A stretch of 64,000 nucleotides of DNA from Coralloluteibacterium thermophilum (GCF_042654365.1 NZ_JBHSGG010000003.1:62001-126000), one strand, 5' to 3'. Numbered from the stretch's first letter, positions 34,630 to 42,766 are shown. Notes: a model not told the origin generated them from the sequence alone. Numbers and translations: made by a program.

Positions 34630-36127
34630 AACTTATCTGCGCCTGCTCCAGCGTAGATTCCGAAGCGGCGATCTCGGCAACGAGGTCGCCGTTTTCGTTT
34701 CTGACGGTCGCAGTTCCGATCAACTGCGCGATGGCCTGGCGCGCAGCCGGACGACGCTTTCCAGCCTCAGCCAGGTCCGCCACCATCCGCTCCCAGCGCT
34801 CGCGCAACCTGGGCACGAGCGTCGCAGGGCGGAAGTTGCGCACCGCCTCGATCTCTGCCGTTGCCGCGCGCACGTCGTCCTCGGCGCGCTCCAGCTCCGC
34901 CTTCGTGCTCGGTGTGATGATGCCGGCCCGGATCGCCGCCATGATGTTTTCGCGGACCCGCTCCGCCTCGGCGAGGCGACGCCGCGCAGCGGATTCATCG
35001 GGTGCGGCTTTCCGCAGCCGAGCAGTTACCTCTCGCTGCAGCTCAGCGAATCGGCGCTCGGTCAGGAGATCAGTCCGGATGGACGCGAGCAGCGAGTCTT
35101 CCGCGTCCCGGATGCGGACTCGCATCGGATCAGGGCATACCCCGCCGCGTGCCTTCGCGGTGGCGCACCCGTAGTTGTAGCGGTCGATGATCGACATCGG
35201 CCCGCCGCATCCACCGCAGCGGAGAATGCCGGACAGTAGGTGCCGAGGAGGACGCCCGGCCGTGCCGGTTGCTTTGCTCCGGCCGCGCTGGCGCGCCTGC
35301 GCGGCATCCCACGTCGCGCGGTCGATGATGGCTAGCTCGGGCTTCTCCCTGACGATCCACTCGTGCTCCGGCCGCTCCTGGCGCACCCTGCGCCCGGTGT
35401 CGGGGTGCTTGACCCAGTGGCTCCGATTCCAGATCTGGCGGCCCACGTAGATGGGGTTCGCGAGGATGCCGATCCCGCGCTTCACGTCACCACGTACCGC
35501 GTTGATCGACCACGTGCTGCCACGCGGCGACGGCACACGATCTCGGTTCAGCCCGGAGACGATTGCGCGCGGCGAGGCACCATCGATGTATTCGGCGTAG
35601 ATCCGACGGACGACGGTGGCCTGCTCGGCATCGATGGCTCGCCGTCCGACCTCCGTCACGCGATAGCCGTAGGGCAGGCCACCGGCGCTGGCTCCGTCGA
35701 GCGCGCGGCCGGTCAGGCCGCGGTGGGTCTTGTCGGCGAGGTCATCGAGAAAGTGCTCGGACATGAGCGCGCGGAAACCGACGTCGAGCTTGTGCCCCTT
35801 CCTGCCGGTGTCGGTGCCGTCGCTGACGCCGATCAGGCGCACGCCGGAGAACGTCAGGCGCTTGATCGTCTTCCCGAGCTCGTCCTTGTCGCGGCCGAAC
35901 CTCGTCAGGTCATCGACGAGGAGCACGTCGTATTGCGGCGCGTCGGCCAGCAAGCGCAGGAAGTTGTTGCGGTCGTTGCGCGCGCCGGAGACCGCGGCGT
36001 CGGTGTAGACCCGAGGCTCCGGCCAACCCTGGCGTGCGGCGTAGGCGCGGCAGTTCCGGAGCTGGTCCTCGAGCGAGGCTTCCCGCTGGGAGTCGGAGCT
36101 GTAGCGGGCGTAGGCGGCGATTCTCAT
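34586..36127 (-). CDS. Large serine recombinase (phage integrase)
   Basis: The 513-residue protein should catalyse phage integration and excision. The N-terminal resolvase domain starts MRIAAYARYSSDSQ with the catalytic Ser near position 10, followed by VLLVDDLTRFGRD. The Recombinase domain (GLPYGYRVTE, about 155-260) follows. A zinc ribbon (LSGILRCGGCGGPM with later Cys residues, about 295-345) and a coiled coil (about 380-440) come next. I start at 36127; the frame is open 38 codons further upstream without family sequence. The last 14 or so codons, ending GAGFEPATFGL, are the antisense strand of the initiator tRNA, with the stop at the anticodon. Confidence 0.92.
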   Translation of the reverse strand: MRIAAYARYSSDSQREASLEDQLRNCRAYAARQGWPEPRVYTDAAVSGARNDRNNFLRLLADAPQYDVLLVDDLTRFGRDKDELGKTIKRLTFSGVRLIGVSDGTDTGRKGHKLDVGFRALMSEHFLDDLADKTHRGLTGRALDGASAGGLPYGYRVTEVGRRAIDAEQATVVRRIYAEYIDGASPRAIVSGLNRDRVPSPRGSTWSINAVRGDVKRGIGILANPIYVGRQIWNRSHWVKHPDTGRRVRQERPEHEWIVREKPELAIIDRATWDAAQARQRGRSKATGTAGRPPRHLLSGILRCGGCGGPMSIIDRYNYGCATAKARGGVCPDPMRVRIRDAEDSLLASIRTDLLTERRFAELQREVTARLRKAAPDESAARRRLAEAERVRENIMAAIRAGIITPSTKAELERAEDDVRAATAEIEAVRNFRPATLVPRLRERWERMVADLAEAGKRRPAARQAIAQLIGTATVRNENGDLVAEIAASESTLEQAQISLVAGAGFEPATFGL

Positions 36128-36137
36128 TCGGCGAATG

Positions 36138-36281
36138 CTATGCGGCGTTGGGTAGGTTCGGACACGCGGGATTTTCCTGCCCGTCGTTCGACGCGTTGGT
36201 GCCGCTGGCGATCTCTCGCAGATAATCCTCAACGAGCACATCTGCGAGCGCGGCGACGAGCTGATTCATCGGGTCGTTCAT
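36138..36281 (-). CDS. Small phage protein, 47 residues
   Basis: The product begins MNDPMNQLVAALADVLVEDYLREIASG and ends in a polar Asn/Pro tail; I recognise no family. The start at 36281 overlaps the stop of the upstream gene (ATGA), which supports translation as part of the leftward operon just before the recombinase. Confidence 0.6.
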   Translation of the reverse strand: MNDPMNQLVAALADVLVEDYLREIASGTNASNDGQENPACPNLPNAA

Positions 36282-36751
36282 CGTGGCGGCTCCAGCATCG
36301 GCAGTAGTTCGGGCATGGCGTTCGTACGCCGCGCCTCCTCCAGCCGCGGCAGCATGGCCTGGCCAACGGTCTGCCCGGTCGGCAGAACCAGGTGCGCCAT
36401 GAACTCGCTGTCGAAGTCGGTGATGCCCGACTCGATCGCCTCGAGCTTCGCCTTGATCACCAGGGCGAGCGCGCGCCAGCGCTGTCGGCATGCCTGCTCC
36501 CACGCCGCGTGCGCCTGCGTGTCGCTGCGCTTCTGACCTCGGCCCTCCGTGTGGGTGAAGGCCCGGTCCTGCCGGTCAGGCATCGGCAGCTCGAACCGGA
36601 CCTGCCGACCCTCGACCTGGAAGCCGACCACGGCGCGCGTGCGCGTGGTGCCATACATGAAGCTCTCGGCGCCGTAGCGCTGTAGCGTGCGCTCGATCTC
36701 GTTGCGGCTGCGGTCGCTGCTGACGTCGGTTCCGCTGGCGTATCGGGTCAT
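36278..36751 (-). CDS. Conserved phage protein of unknown function
   Basis: The 157-residue product (MTRYASGTDVSSDRSRNEIERTL...) has an alpha/beta look, with RAVVGFQVEGRQVRFELPMP and a helical half (AAWEQACRQRWRALALVIKAKLEAIESG). I recall similar proteins from phages of Burkholderia and Xanthomonas, without a known role. The ATG at 36751 has GAGGA six bases upstream and overlaps the previous stop. An ATG two codons earlier (36757) is less likely. Confidence 0.75.
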   Translation of the reverse strand: MTRYASGTDVSSDRSRNEIERTLQRYGAESFMYGTTRTRAVVGFQVEGRQVRFELPMPDRQDRAFTHTEGRGQKRSDTQAHAAWEQACRQRWRALALVIKAKLEAIESGITDFDSEFMAHLVLPTGQTVGQAMLPRLEEARRTNAMPELLPMLEPPR

Positions 36752-37248
36752 GTCCATTCCTCGAGGCGCGTCTCGCGCGCCAGGTACAGGGGGTGACGGG
36801 GCTGCCGGTGCGTGGCGGTCAGCCCGAGGTGGTGGAGCCGGTGCCCGGCGCCGGCGAGCAGCTGGCGGACCGCCTCGCCGCGGCCGCGGTGCCTGCCGTG
36901 CTCGCCCCAGGCGCAGACGATCAGGTCCGCCTCTCGCGCGGCGCGCAGGATCCAGGCGTCGGCGGCGGGCCCTACCGGGTCGATGGCGGCGAGCATGTCC
37001 CTGGGCAGAGTCGCCCGCCACGCGAACAGGTTGACCACCAGCAGCCGACCGAAGCCCCAGTGCTGGGTGAAGCCGAGGCACTGGCGGATGGTCTGGTCGT
37101 CGACGGTGTGATCTGCGACAGACGGGTTCAGCATGACGAAGCAGCACGTCCCGCTGCCGGCGAACAGGCCGGGCAGGGTGCGCGTCAGCGTGTAGCGGTA
37201 GCGGCCGCAGGGCGACAGCTCGGCCGAGCGGGAGATCACGTCAGCCAC
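36748..37248 (-). CDS. DUF1643-type protein
   Basis: The product has the DUF1643 pattern: RYRYTLTRTLPG ... CCFVMLNPSVADHTVDDQTIRQCLGFTQHWGFGRLLVVNLFAWRAT, then LIVCAWGEHGRHRGRG and an HHLGLTATHRQPRHPLYLA C-terminus. The biochemical function of this family is unknown; it is common in phages and defence-rich loci. I prefer the GTG at 37248 (overlapping the upstream stop by 8 bases), giving 166 residues. An ATG at 37287 inside the upstream gene is the alternative. Confidence 0.75.
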   Translation of the reverse strand: MADVISRSAELSPCGRYRYTLTRTLPGLFAGSGTCCFVMLNPSVADHTVDDQTIRQCLGFTQHWGFGRLLVVNLFAWRATLPRDMLAAIDPVGPAADAWILRAAREADLIVCAWGEHGRHRGRGEAVRQLLAGAGHRLHHLGLTATHRQPRHPLYLARETRLEEWT

Positions 37249-37690
37249 GGCGCTGCTCCGGTGCGTGGCGCCACACGTAGTCGCCACGGTCTTCGACGAT
37301 GGCGGTCTCCTCGGCCTTGCAGCCGCATTCCATGCCGACGAAGCGGTCCGCCACGGGGCGCCAGAAGTTGCGCACGATGGCGTTCGCGACGTGGTTGTCC
37401 TCCTCGGCCTCGTCCAAGTCGAAGTCGCGCAGCACCTGGCGCGCGTCGGCAGAGCTGCAGCGCCGCCCTGGCTCGCGGCTGACGCTCAGGTGGTACTCCG
37501 GTCCCCGGTCGACGCCGTCGGCGTCCTTGGCCACCTCCACGGCGGAGATGACGAGCAGACCGCGCTGGGCGTGCCGGAAGGCACGGGCCGTGTAGCCGAG
37601 CGTGGCGAAAGAGGGCGGTCGCGGCAGCTCCGACCATCCACGGCCGGTAGCCGGCGCGCGCGGGGCGATGATCGTAGTGGCGCCAGTCAT
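37241..37690 (-). CDS. Conserved phage protein of unknown function
   Basis: The 149-residue product (MTGATTIIAPRAPATGRG...) has a central strand-rich part (RAFRHAQRGLLVISAVEVAKDADGV) with GPEYHLSVS and then an acidic helix. It ends in GMECGCKAEETAIVEDRGDYVWRH, which contains a CxC pair. No function is assigned. Start and stop overlap neighbours by ATGA and 8 bases. Confidence 0.7.
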   Translation of the reverse strand: MTGATTIIAPRAPATGRGWSELPRPPSFATLGYTARAFRHAQRGLLVISAVEVAKDADGVDRGPEYHLSVSREPGRRCSSADARQVLRDFDLDEAEEDNHVANAIVRNFWRPVADRFVGMECGCKAEETAIVEDRGDYVWRHAPEQRRG

Positions 37691-38007
37691 TGCCCACTGC
37701 CCTCCGCGAACATGTCCGCCGTCTGCTCGCACCGCTCCTTCGGCGGGTCGTCGAGCGCCAGCCATGCCGAGCAGCGCGGCTGGCCGTCGCCACCGATCTG
37801 CCACTCCGGCGGGTAGGCCTCGTCGGTGACCTCGTGCGCGAAGGTCGCTGAGAGGATGGAGCAGCCGCCCGTAGCGTCCCGGCTGCACTCGGCACACCAG
37901 GAACCAATGAACAGTTCGCCCTCGGTGCCATTGCTGGGCCGCCACTTCTGCCCGGCGCATGCAAGCATCGATGCGGCGTGGTCGGCAACGTAGATCCCGT
38001 GCGGCAT
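37687..38007 (-). CDS. Cys-rich small phage protein
   Basis: The 106-residue product (MPHGIYVADHAASMLACAGQKWRPSNGTEGE...) contains WCAECSRD and GGCSILSATFAHEV, plus a later Cys, suggesting a zinc-binding fold. RPSNGTEGE with WC..C is a pattern I recall from other phage hypotheticals. Role unknown. The ATG at 38007 overlaps the upstream stop (TGATG). Confidence 0.68.
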   Translation of the reverse strand: MPHGIYVADHAASMLACAGQKWRPSNGTEGELFIGSWCAECSRDATGGCSILSATFAHEVTDEAYPPEWQIGGDGQPRCSAWLALDDPPKERCEQTADMFAEGSGQ

Positions 38008-38084
38008 CACCTTTTCTCCTTCGTCTTCGGCTCAGCCAGAACTACAGAGCCGCCATCGCCGAGTTCCCACTCGCGCTCAGCCAT
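38007..38084 (-). CDS. Possible 25-residue peptide
   Basis: A very short frame (MAEREWELGDGGSVVLAEPK...) fills the space between two coupled genes. Its ATG overlaps the upstream stop by 8 bases and its stop overlaps the downstream start. Evidence is only this packing. Confidence 0.4.
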   Translation of the reverse strand: MAEREWELGDGGSVVLAEPKTKEKR

Positions 38085-38430
38085 GGCCGGTGGCCTCCTC
38101 GTCGTCCTCCTGCATCTCGGCCGCGACCGCTGCAACCTCGGCGCGATGCGCTTCCAGCTCCGCGCGCGCCGCGGTGTAGTCGCCGGCCACCGCCGGCGTG
38201 AGGAAGCGCCCGATGGGCCATCCGTCAGCGTCTTGCCAGTCGGACCCGTCGTCGCCGACGGCCTCGCGCAGGCACTCGCGCATGGTCTCGATGTCCGCCT
38301 GCAGCCGCTCGATCTCCCGCTCAGCATCCGCGCGCAGAACCAGAGCCTCAGCGCCGGGCTGGATGTCGTCGTGGAGCGTGTAGCCCGTGTGGGCGTGCCC
38401 GGTGCGCCAGGCGACGGTGGTGAGGGTCAT
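38077..38430 (-). CDS. Phage protein with coiled coil
   Basis: The 117-residue product has a short N-terminal strand region (MTLTTVAWRTGHAHTGYTLHDDI), then heptad-rich helices (DAEREIERLQADIETMRECLREAVG and AARAELEAHRAEVAAVAAEM, about 37-60 and 88-108). A WQDADGWPIGRFL loop lies between them. No family is recognised. Its ATG overlaps the methyltransferase stop. Confidence 0.65.
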   Translation of the reverse strand: MTLTTVAWRTGHAHTGYTLHDDIQPGAEALVLRADAEREIERLQADIETMRECLREAVGDDGSDWQDADGWPIGRFLTPAVAGDYTAARAELEAHRAEVAAVAAEMQEDDEEATGHG

Positions 38431-39485
38431 GCTGCGTCTCCGAAAGGGAAGCCTGTTGATGTGCCGGCGAGGCGCTCGCGCGCGATCTCCGCGTAATGGG
38501 GGTTGAGCTCGCAGCCGATCCACCTCCGGGCGAGCCGCTGAGCGACGACAGCGGTCGTTCCGGCGCCGAGGAACGGATCAAGCACCAGGTCGCCGGGGCG
38601 GCTGCCGCCGAGCACGCACGGCTCGATCAGCTTCTCGGGGAACGTGGCGAAGTGCGCCTCCTTGAACGGCACCGTCGGCACCGACCACACGCTGCGCTTG
38701 TTGCGGGTCTCGCTGCCGCCGACCGCCTTCATGTTCCCGTTGGTCTTGCCGGGGACGCGCGAGCTACCTGCCTGCTGCGCCAGGGTCGGCTGCGCCAGAC
38801 GGGACACGCTGGACTCGGCTACGGGCTCGGCAATTGCGTCGGCCTCGAAGTAATACCGCGGCGACTTCGACAGCAGGAACAGGTACTCGTGGGCCTTCGT
38901 GCAGCGGTCGCGCACGCTCTCTGGCATGGGGTTCGGCTTGTGCCAGATGATGTCCTGGCGGAGGTACCAGCCATCCTCTTGCAGAGCGAACGCGACGCGC
39001 CAAGGAATACCGATGAGGTCCTTCTGCTTTAGCCCCGCCGGCGGTGGTACCCAGGCCCTGCCGATGGCGCCCGCCTGCCGCTGCGACTCGTGCAGGCCCG
39101 CCGGCAGGCGACTACCGCGCACCGCCGGGCAGTGCATGCGCTGAGCGCTGCTCACCTCGCGATCAGACCGCGGCGCCTGCGCCTGGCTGTCACGGCCACC
39201 CTGCAGCGTACTGGCGCCGCCGCCCGACATCCCACCCCTGCCGCTGCCGGCGTAGCTGTCGCCGAGGTTCAGCCACAGCGTGCCGTCGTCGCGCAGCACG
39301 CGGCGAACCTCGCGGAACACCGCGACCATCGCCGACACGAACTCCGCCGGCGTTGCCTCCAGCCCCAGCTGCCCGTCGACCCCGTAGTCGCGCAGCCCGA
39401 AGTACGGAGGCGAGGTGATGCAGGTCTGGACGGACTCCGCCTCCAGCGTGGGGAGGATGTCCAGGCAGTTGCCGACGTGGATCAC
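38427..39485 (-). CDS. Site-specific DNA methyltransferase (beta class, N4-C or N6-A)
   Basis: The 352-residue enzyme has the catalytic motif IV TSPPYFGLRDYG near residue 25 ahead of the SAM-binding motif I (DPFLGAGTTAVVAQ, about 302-315). This order marks the beta class of amino-methyltransferases. A middle target-recognition region has low conservation. No restriction partner is nearby, so it is an orphan phage enzyme, probably protecting phage DNA. The start is GTG at 39485, set by the GTGA overlap and AGGAGG upstream. Confidence 0.9.
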   Translation of the reverse strand: MIHVGNCLDILPTLEAESVQTCITSPPYFGLRDYGVDGQLGLEATPAEFVSAMVAVFREVRRVLRDDGTLWLNLGDSYAGSGRGGMSGGGASTLQGGRDSQAQAPRSDREVSSAQRMHCPAVRGSRLPAGLHESQRQAGAIGRAWVPPPAGLKQKDLIGIPWRVAFALQEDGWYLRQDIIWHKPNPMPESVRDRCTKAHEYLFLLSKSPRYYFEADAIAEPVAESSVSRLAQPTLAQQAGSSRVPGKTNGNMKAVGGSETRNKRSVWSVPTVPFKEAHFATFPEKLIEPCVLGGSRPGDLVLDPFLGAGTTAVVAQRLARRWIGCELNPHYAEIARERLAGTSTGFPFGDAA

Positions 39486-39739
39486 GCTGCCTCCTGCGCG
39501 TAGAGCGCGGCCAGGTCGATCTCGTCGACGCGGTCGCGGAGCTGGTGGCGGGCGGCGCGCAGGGCTGCGGCGATCGCGGGGCGCGGCGTGCCGGCGGCGA
39601 ACCCGAGCGTCTGCATGTGCACGCGGCGGGTGTGGTCGCGGCGGAAAAGGCGGTAGAGCACGGCGCCGTCGGCGGAGCTGCGGCCCCAGCTGGATACGCC
39701 GCCTCGGCTGGGCCTGCGGTCGAGGAGGTGGCGGGTCAT
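39482..39739 (-). CDS. Small phage protein, 85 residues
   Basis: The product (MTRHLLDRRPSRGGVSSWGRSS...) is basic, with RLFRRDHTRRVHMQTLGFAAGTPRPAIAAALRAARHQLRDRVDEIDLAALYAQ (helical C-terminal half). It is coupled by four-base overlaps on both sides. A DNA-binding role is possible but not shown. Confidence 0.55.
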   Translation of the reverse strand: MTRHLLDRRPSRGGVSSWGRSSADGAVLYRLFRRDHTRRVHMQTLGFAAGTPRPAIAAALRAARHQLRDRVDEIDLAALYAQEAA

Positions 39740-40005
39740 ACCTTCCAGCCCTCCTGCTTCGCCGCGAGCCGGTGGAGCTCCTGCTCATCCATGGACAGCG
39801 CCTTCGCGATCTGGGAGCACTGCCACGGCTGCAGGGCGCGCTTGCCACGGGATATGGACAGTCGGGCGCGCAGTGAATTCGGACGCATCCCCGCCACTCT
39901 CGCTAGCTCGCCGAGCGTGATGTCAGCAGCTTCGGCGCGCAGCTTGATCGCTCCTGCGAGCGTGTCCGGCGTCAGCTGCGCATGCTGAATCCGAGAGCGG
40001 GCCAT
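39736..40005 (-). CDS. HTH protein, Cro/CI-like
   Basis: The 89-residue product has a helix-turn-helix resembling the XRE family (ITLGELARVAGMRPNSLRARLS, about 29-50). A following ALQPWQCSQIAKALSMDEQELHRLA segment is typical of the fourth and fifth helices. It may regulate the leftward operon. The ATG at 40005 overlaps the upstream stop. Confidence 0.65.
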   Translation of the reverse strand: MARSRIQHAQLTPDTLAGAIKLRAEAADITLGELARVAGMRPNSLRARLSISRGKRALQPWQCSQIAKALSMDEQELHRLAAKQEGWKV

Positions 40006-40253
40006 CAGGCAGCCCTCGGCTGCGCGCGGCGTTGTGCCCGCCGCACGATCTGGCTCACGCGCTCGCCGCTGATCCCGAAGATGGCACCGACGTTCCGGTA
40101 GCTCTCGTGCTGTGCAAGCGCGACGATCCGCGCCTCTCGGGCCGGGTCAAATCCGCGCACGAGGCGCGGCCGATCCAGCAGCCTCGGGACGGCGATGAGG
40201 GGAGTGGCCACGGCGGGCGAGCTCCCGCCGATGGTCCAGGTCAGGCTGCGCAT
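40005..40253 (-). CDS. Small HTH protein, sigma-70 region 4-like
   Basis: The 82-residue product ends in an HTH of the sigma region 4 kind (REARIVALAQHESYRNVGAIFGISGERVSQIVRRAQRRA, about 39-78). The start at 40253 has AAGGAG upstream and overlaps the preceding gene by 13 bases. It probably binds DNA as a small regulator. Confidence 0.62.
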   Translation of the reverse strand: MRSLTWTIGGSSPAVATPLIAVPRLLDRPRLVRGFDPAREARIVALAQHESYRNVGAIFGISGERVSQIVRRAQRRAQPRAA

Positions 40254-40771
40254 GGGTTCTCCTTCGCGCGCTGCTGGGCGTGCCAGCCGCGGCGGCTCTG
40301 TGCGTTGAAGGAGAGCCCGAGCAGGCGGCAGCGGCGAATGATCGTGCCGTGCGCCATGCCCAGCTCTCGGGCAATGGCGCGCCGGGAGAGGCCTTGGGCG
40401 TGCAGGGAGAGGATGCGAGCGATGTGCTCGGCCGGTGGGTGCCGCGCGTCGCCCTGGCGCACCAGCGACTGCAGCGCCACGCGCTTCGCCCGACGGCGCC
40501 AGAGCGTCCGCACCGGGATGCCGAGCTTGGCCGCCAGCTCGTGGTCGGTCAGGCCGCAGGCGCGCACCGTGCGCCGCGAGTTGCCCTCGGTCCGGTGCCG
40601 GGTGACGTGGTAGCGGCGCAGCATCGCGCGCACCGACTCAGGGTGCAGGTGGTAGTCCGCAGCGAGCTGGGCCGGGGTCAGCTCCAGCTCGTAGTAGTCG
40701 CGGATCATGCGCATGTTGCGGGCGTGCACCCGGCGCTCATGCGGACCGCGGAAGACGGGGCGGCGCTTCAT
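40241..40771 (-). CDS. Multi-HTH DNA-binding protein
   Basis: The 176-residue basic product has three tandem helix-turn-helix-like units: ELTPAQLAADYHLHPESVRAMLRRYHV (about 30-56), LTDHELAAKLGIPVRTLWRRRAKRV (about 73-98) and GLSRRAIARELGMAHGTIIRRCRLLGL (about 128-154). The last resembles resolvase/HTH_7 type. No catalytic domain is present, so it is likely a transcriptional regulator or DNA-organising protein. The ATG at 40771 follows AGGAGG and overlaps the nuclease stop. Confidence 0.65.
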   Translation of the reverse strand: MKRRPVFRGPHERRVHARNMRMIRDYYELELTPAQLAADYHLHPESVRAMLRRYHVTRHRTEGNSRRTVRACGLTDHELAAKLGIPVRTLWRRRAKRVALQSLVRQGDARHPPAEHIARILSLHAQGLSRRAIARELGMAHGTIIRRCRLLGLSFNAQSRRGWHAQQRAKENPCAA

Positions 40772-41424
40772 GCAGCCTCCTGCGCGATGCGCTCGGGGAG
40801 GTGCACGCGCGCGAAGGCGTAGAACGCCTCCACCAGCGCCTGGCAGTCCGCCTGCATCTCGGGGTAGCGGTACTGCTCCAGGCGGTGGCAACTGCGCACC
40901 ACGTAGACGGGGCCGTCCGGCACCACCTCGCCGCGCTTGCGCATCTCCTCGATGCGTCGCTCCGACGCCGGCGCGAGCTCGAACACGTTCCAGCGGAAGG
41001 TCGTCGCGTCGTGGATGTCGAGGTAGAACCGCCACTGGTAGCCGGTGAAGAACCGCTCGGCGTCCATCTGGCCGGTCGTCTTGTGGTCCTCGACGCGCTT
41101 GCCCTGCAGGGCGTCGACCTGGCCCGAGACCGTCACCACGTAGCCGTCCGGCATCACGTAGTCCTTGCCGGCGCGCAGCTCGCGGATCTCCGAGATAGCC
41201 AGATCGGCGTCAGCGTCGATCAGGAACGTGTAGCCCTGCGCCTCCAGGCGATCCACTTCACCGGGCTGGACCGTCTCCAGCGCGGCGTGGAAGGCGGTGC
41301 CGGCCAGCATCGCCTCGGATGCCGGCGTCTCGCGCCGGAGGTTCGCCAGCAGGTCGCCCAGCTCGCTCTCCGGGTCCTCCCGCCAGCGGCGGAAGGCGTC
41401 GATGTCGGACACGCGCACCAGCAT
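40768..41424 (-). CDS. PD-(D/E)XK superfamily nuclease
   Basis: The 218-residue product looks like a RecB/Cas4-like phage exonuclease. GTAFHAALE (about 46-54) is the conserved His/Glu block before the core. VSGQVDALQGKRVEDHKTT (about 91-109) gives the D...D-x-K catalytic pattern, and FFTGYQWRFYLDI is the following Gln-Tyr motif. It is two bases downstream of a Sak4-like ATPase, so it probably supplies the resected DNA for that recombination system. Confidence 0.75.
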   Translation of the reverse strand: MLVRVSDIDAFRRWREDPESELGDLLANLRRETPASEAMLAGTAFHAALETVQPGEVDRLEAQGYTFLIDADADLAISEIRELRAGKDYVMPDGYVVTVSGQVDALQGKRVEDHKTTGQMDAERFFTGYQWRFYLDIHDATTFRWNVFELAPASERRIEEMRKRGEVVPDGPVYVVRSCHRLEQYRYPEMQADCQALVEAFYAFARVHLPERIAQEAA

Positions 41425-41426
41425 GA

Positions 41427-42323
41427 TCAGGCCGCCTCCGCGGCGCGCACGTACTCGCCGGCCTTCGCGTCGAAGCTCAGGCCCAGCTTCGTCGCGCGCT
41501 CGTGGAGCAGCGCCTTGTGGGCCTTCGGCGCGTCCTTCGCGTCCGACAGGATGGCGTTGATCCCGTCGAGGTCCTCGACGTCGTTCAGCGCTGCACGCCA
41601 CTTCTCCAGGCGCTCCTGCGCCTCGCGCTGTTCTTCGGTCAGCGCGTTGAGTCGATCCTTGATCTGCTGGATGACGCCAGCCAGGAAGTGCGGGTCGCGG
41701 CTCGGGTGAGGGACGTCGAGCACGTCGAGCTGCCCGGGGTTCTTGCCGAAGCTCCCGTCGCGCGGGCTGAAGTCGAGCTGCCGCTGGCCGCCCTTCACGA
41801 ACAGCCGGCCCATGGCGTCCGCGGCCTTGTAGATCTCGCCCTTGCTGCCGCCCTGGACGTCGAGCCTCTCGATGATGTCGTCGCCGTTTCGCTGCTCGTC
41901 CATGTGGGCGATCAGCACCACGTCCTTGCCGAAGCCGTTCAGGAGCTTCAGGAACGCGACGAACCGCGCCTTGAGCTCGCCGTAGCCCTGCAGGGTCAGG
42001 GCACCGCCGCGGCCGTGCTTCGGGTTGCCGCGGATGATGTCGGCGCTGAGCACGTCGAGCGCGCGGCCGGCCGTGTCGACGATGACCGTCTTGTAGTCGG
42101 CCAGGTCCGCCTCGGTGATGCCGGCGACGTCGTTCCAGCTGGTGACGCGCACGGTGTCCTTGCGGTTCGCGGCGCGGTGCGCGCCCTGGTCGAAGTCCAG
42201 GAGCAGCGGAGCCTCGGCCGTGAACGCCATGGTGGTCTTGCCCAGGCCAGGCGGTGCGTAGATGCAGAGGTTCAGGCGTTCGACCGTGATCGGGTCAGAA
42301 GAGCGGGTGATCCGGAGGGGCAT
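41427..42323 (-). CDS. Sak4-like RecA-fold ATPase (phage recombination)
   Basis: The 298-residue product has a Walker A loop YAPPGLGKTT (22-31), a Walker B KTVIVDTAGRALD (about 76-88), and VVLIAHMDEQ, typical of the short RecA-like proteins of the Sak4/AAA_24 group used by phages for single-strand annealing. The C-terminal part is helical (NALTEEQREAQERLEKWRAAL). Its nuclease neighbour supports a recombination role; a cognate SSB is not recognised. The start at 42323 overlaps the upstream stop by one base. Confidence 0.8.
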   Translation of the reverse strand: MPLRITRSSDPITVERLNLCIYAPPGLGKTTMAFTAEAPLLLDFDQGAHRAANRKDTVRVTSWNDVAGITEADLADYKTVIVDTAGRALDVLSADIIRGNPKHGRGGALTLQGYGELKARFVAFLKLLNGFGKDVVLIAHMDEQRNGDDIIERLDVQGGSKGEIYKAADAMGRLFVKGGQRQLDFSPRDGSFGKNPGQLDVLDVPHPSRDPHFLAGVIQQIKDRLNALTEEQREAQERLEKWRAALNDVEDLDGINAILSDAKDAPKAHKALLHERATKLGLSFDAKAGEYVRAAEAA

Positions 42324-42766
42324 TAGGTGATCTCCTTTAGGGCTTTCTCGATGGGCCAGCGGTACACATAGATCCGCTGCGCGAGGGTGCTTCGCTTGAT
42401 GCCGGCCTTCTCCGCCCACTCCCGAAGCGTCATGGACTTGCCGCGAAACGAGATCGGACGGACGCAAGAACGGTTCTGGCTTTGTTGGCGCGGAGTCGAC
42501 CAGCGGCAGTTGCCAGGCTCATAGCCCCGGGAGTTGTCGATCCTGTCGAGGGTGGTTCCCTCCGGTCGCTCCCCCATGTCCGCCAAGAAGTTGGCGAAGA
42601 CCTGCCATCGGTCACACACGCGAACCCCTGCACCCCCGTACCACTGATAGGAAGGGCAGCTAGGGCGTTGGCAGCGCGCCAGCATCGCGTTCCATGAGGT
42701 ATAGGTCGGCGTCTGCTTCCGGCGTCTCTTGTGGCCGTGAATCACGCTTTGGCCGGTGCAAGCCAT
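42323..42766 (-). CDS. HNH-like phage endonuclease-type protein
   Basis: The 147-residue product matches the pattern of small phage/homing HNH-type proteins: TPTYTSWNAMLARCQRPSCPSYQWYGGAGVRVCDRWQVFANFLADMGERP, then TTLDRIDNSRGYEPGNCRWSTPRQQSQN. A C-terminal HTH-like repeat (MTLREWAEKAGIKRSTLAQRI) could bind DNA. Free-standing mobile nuclease or recombination factor are both possible. It overlaps the next upstream gene by about 200 bases. Confidence 0.7.
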   Translation of the reverse strand: MACTGQSVIHGHKRRRKQTPTYTSWNAMLARCQRPSCPSYQWYGGAGVRVCDRWQVFANFLADMGERPEGTTLDRIDNSRGYEPGNCRWSTPRQQSQNRSCVRPISFRGKSMTLREWAEKAGIKRSTLAQRIYVYRWPIEKALKEIT

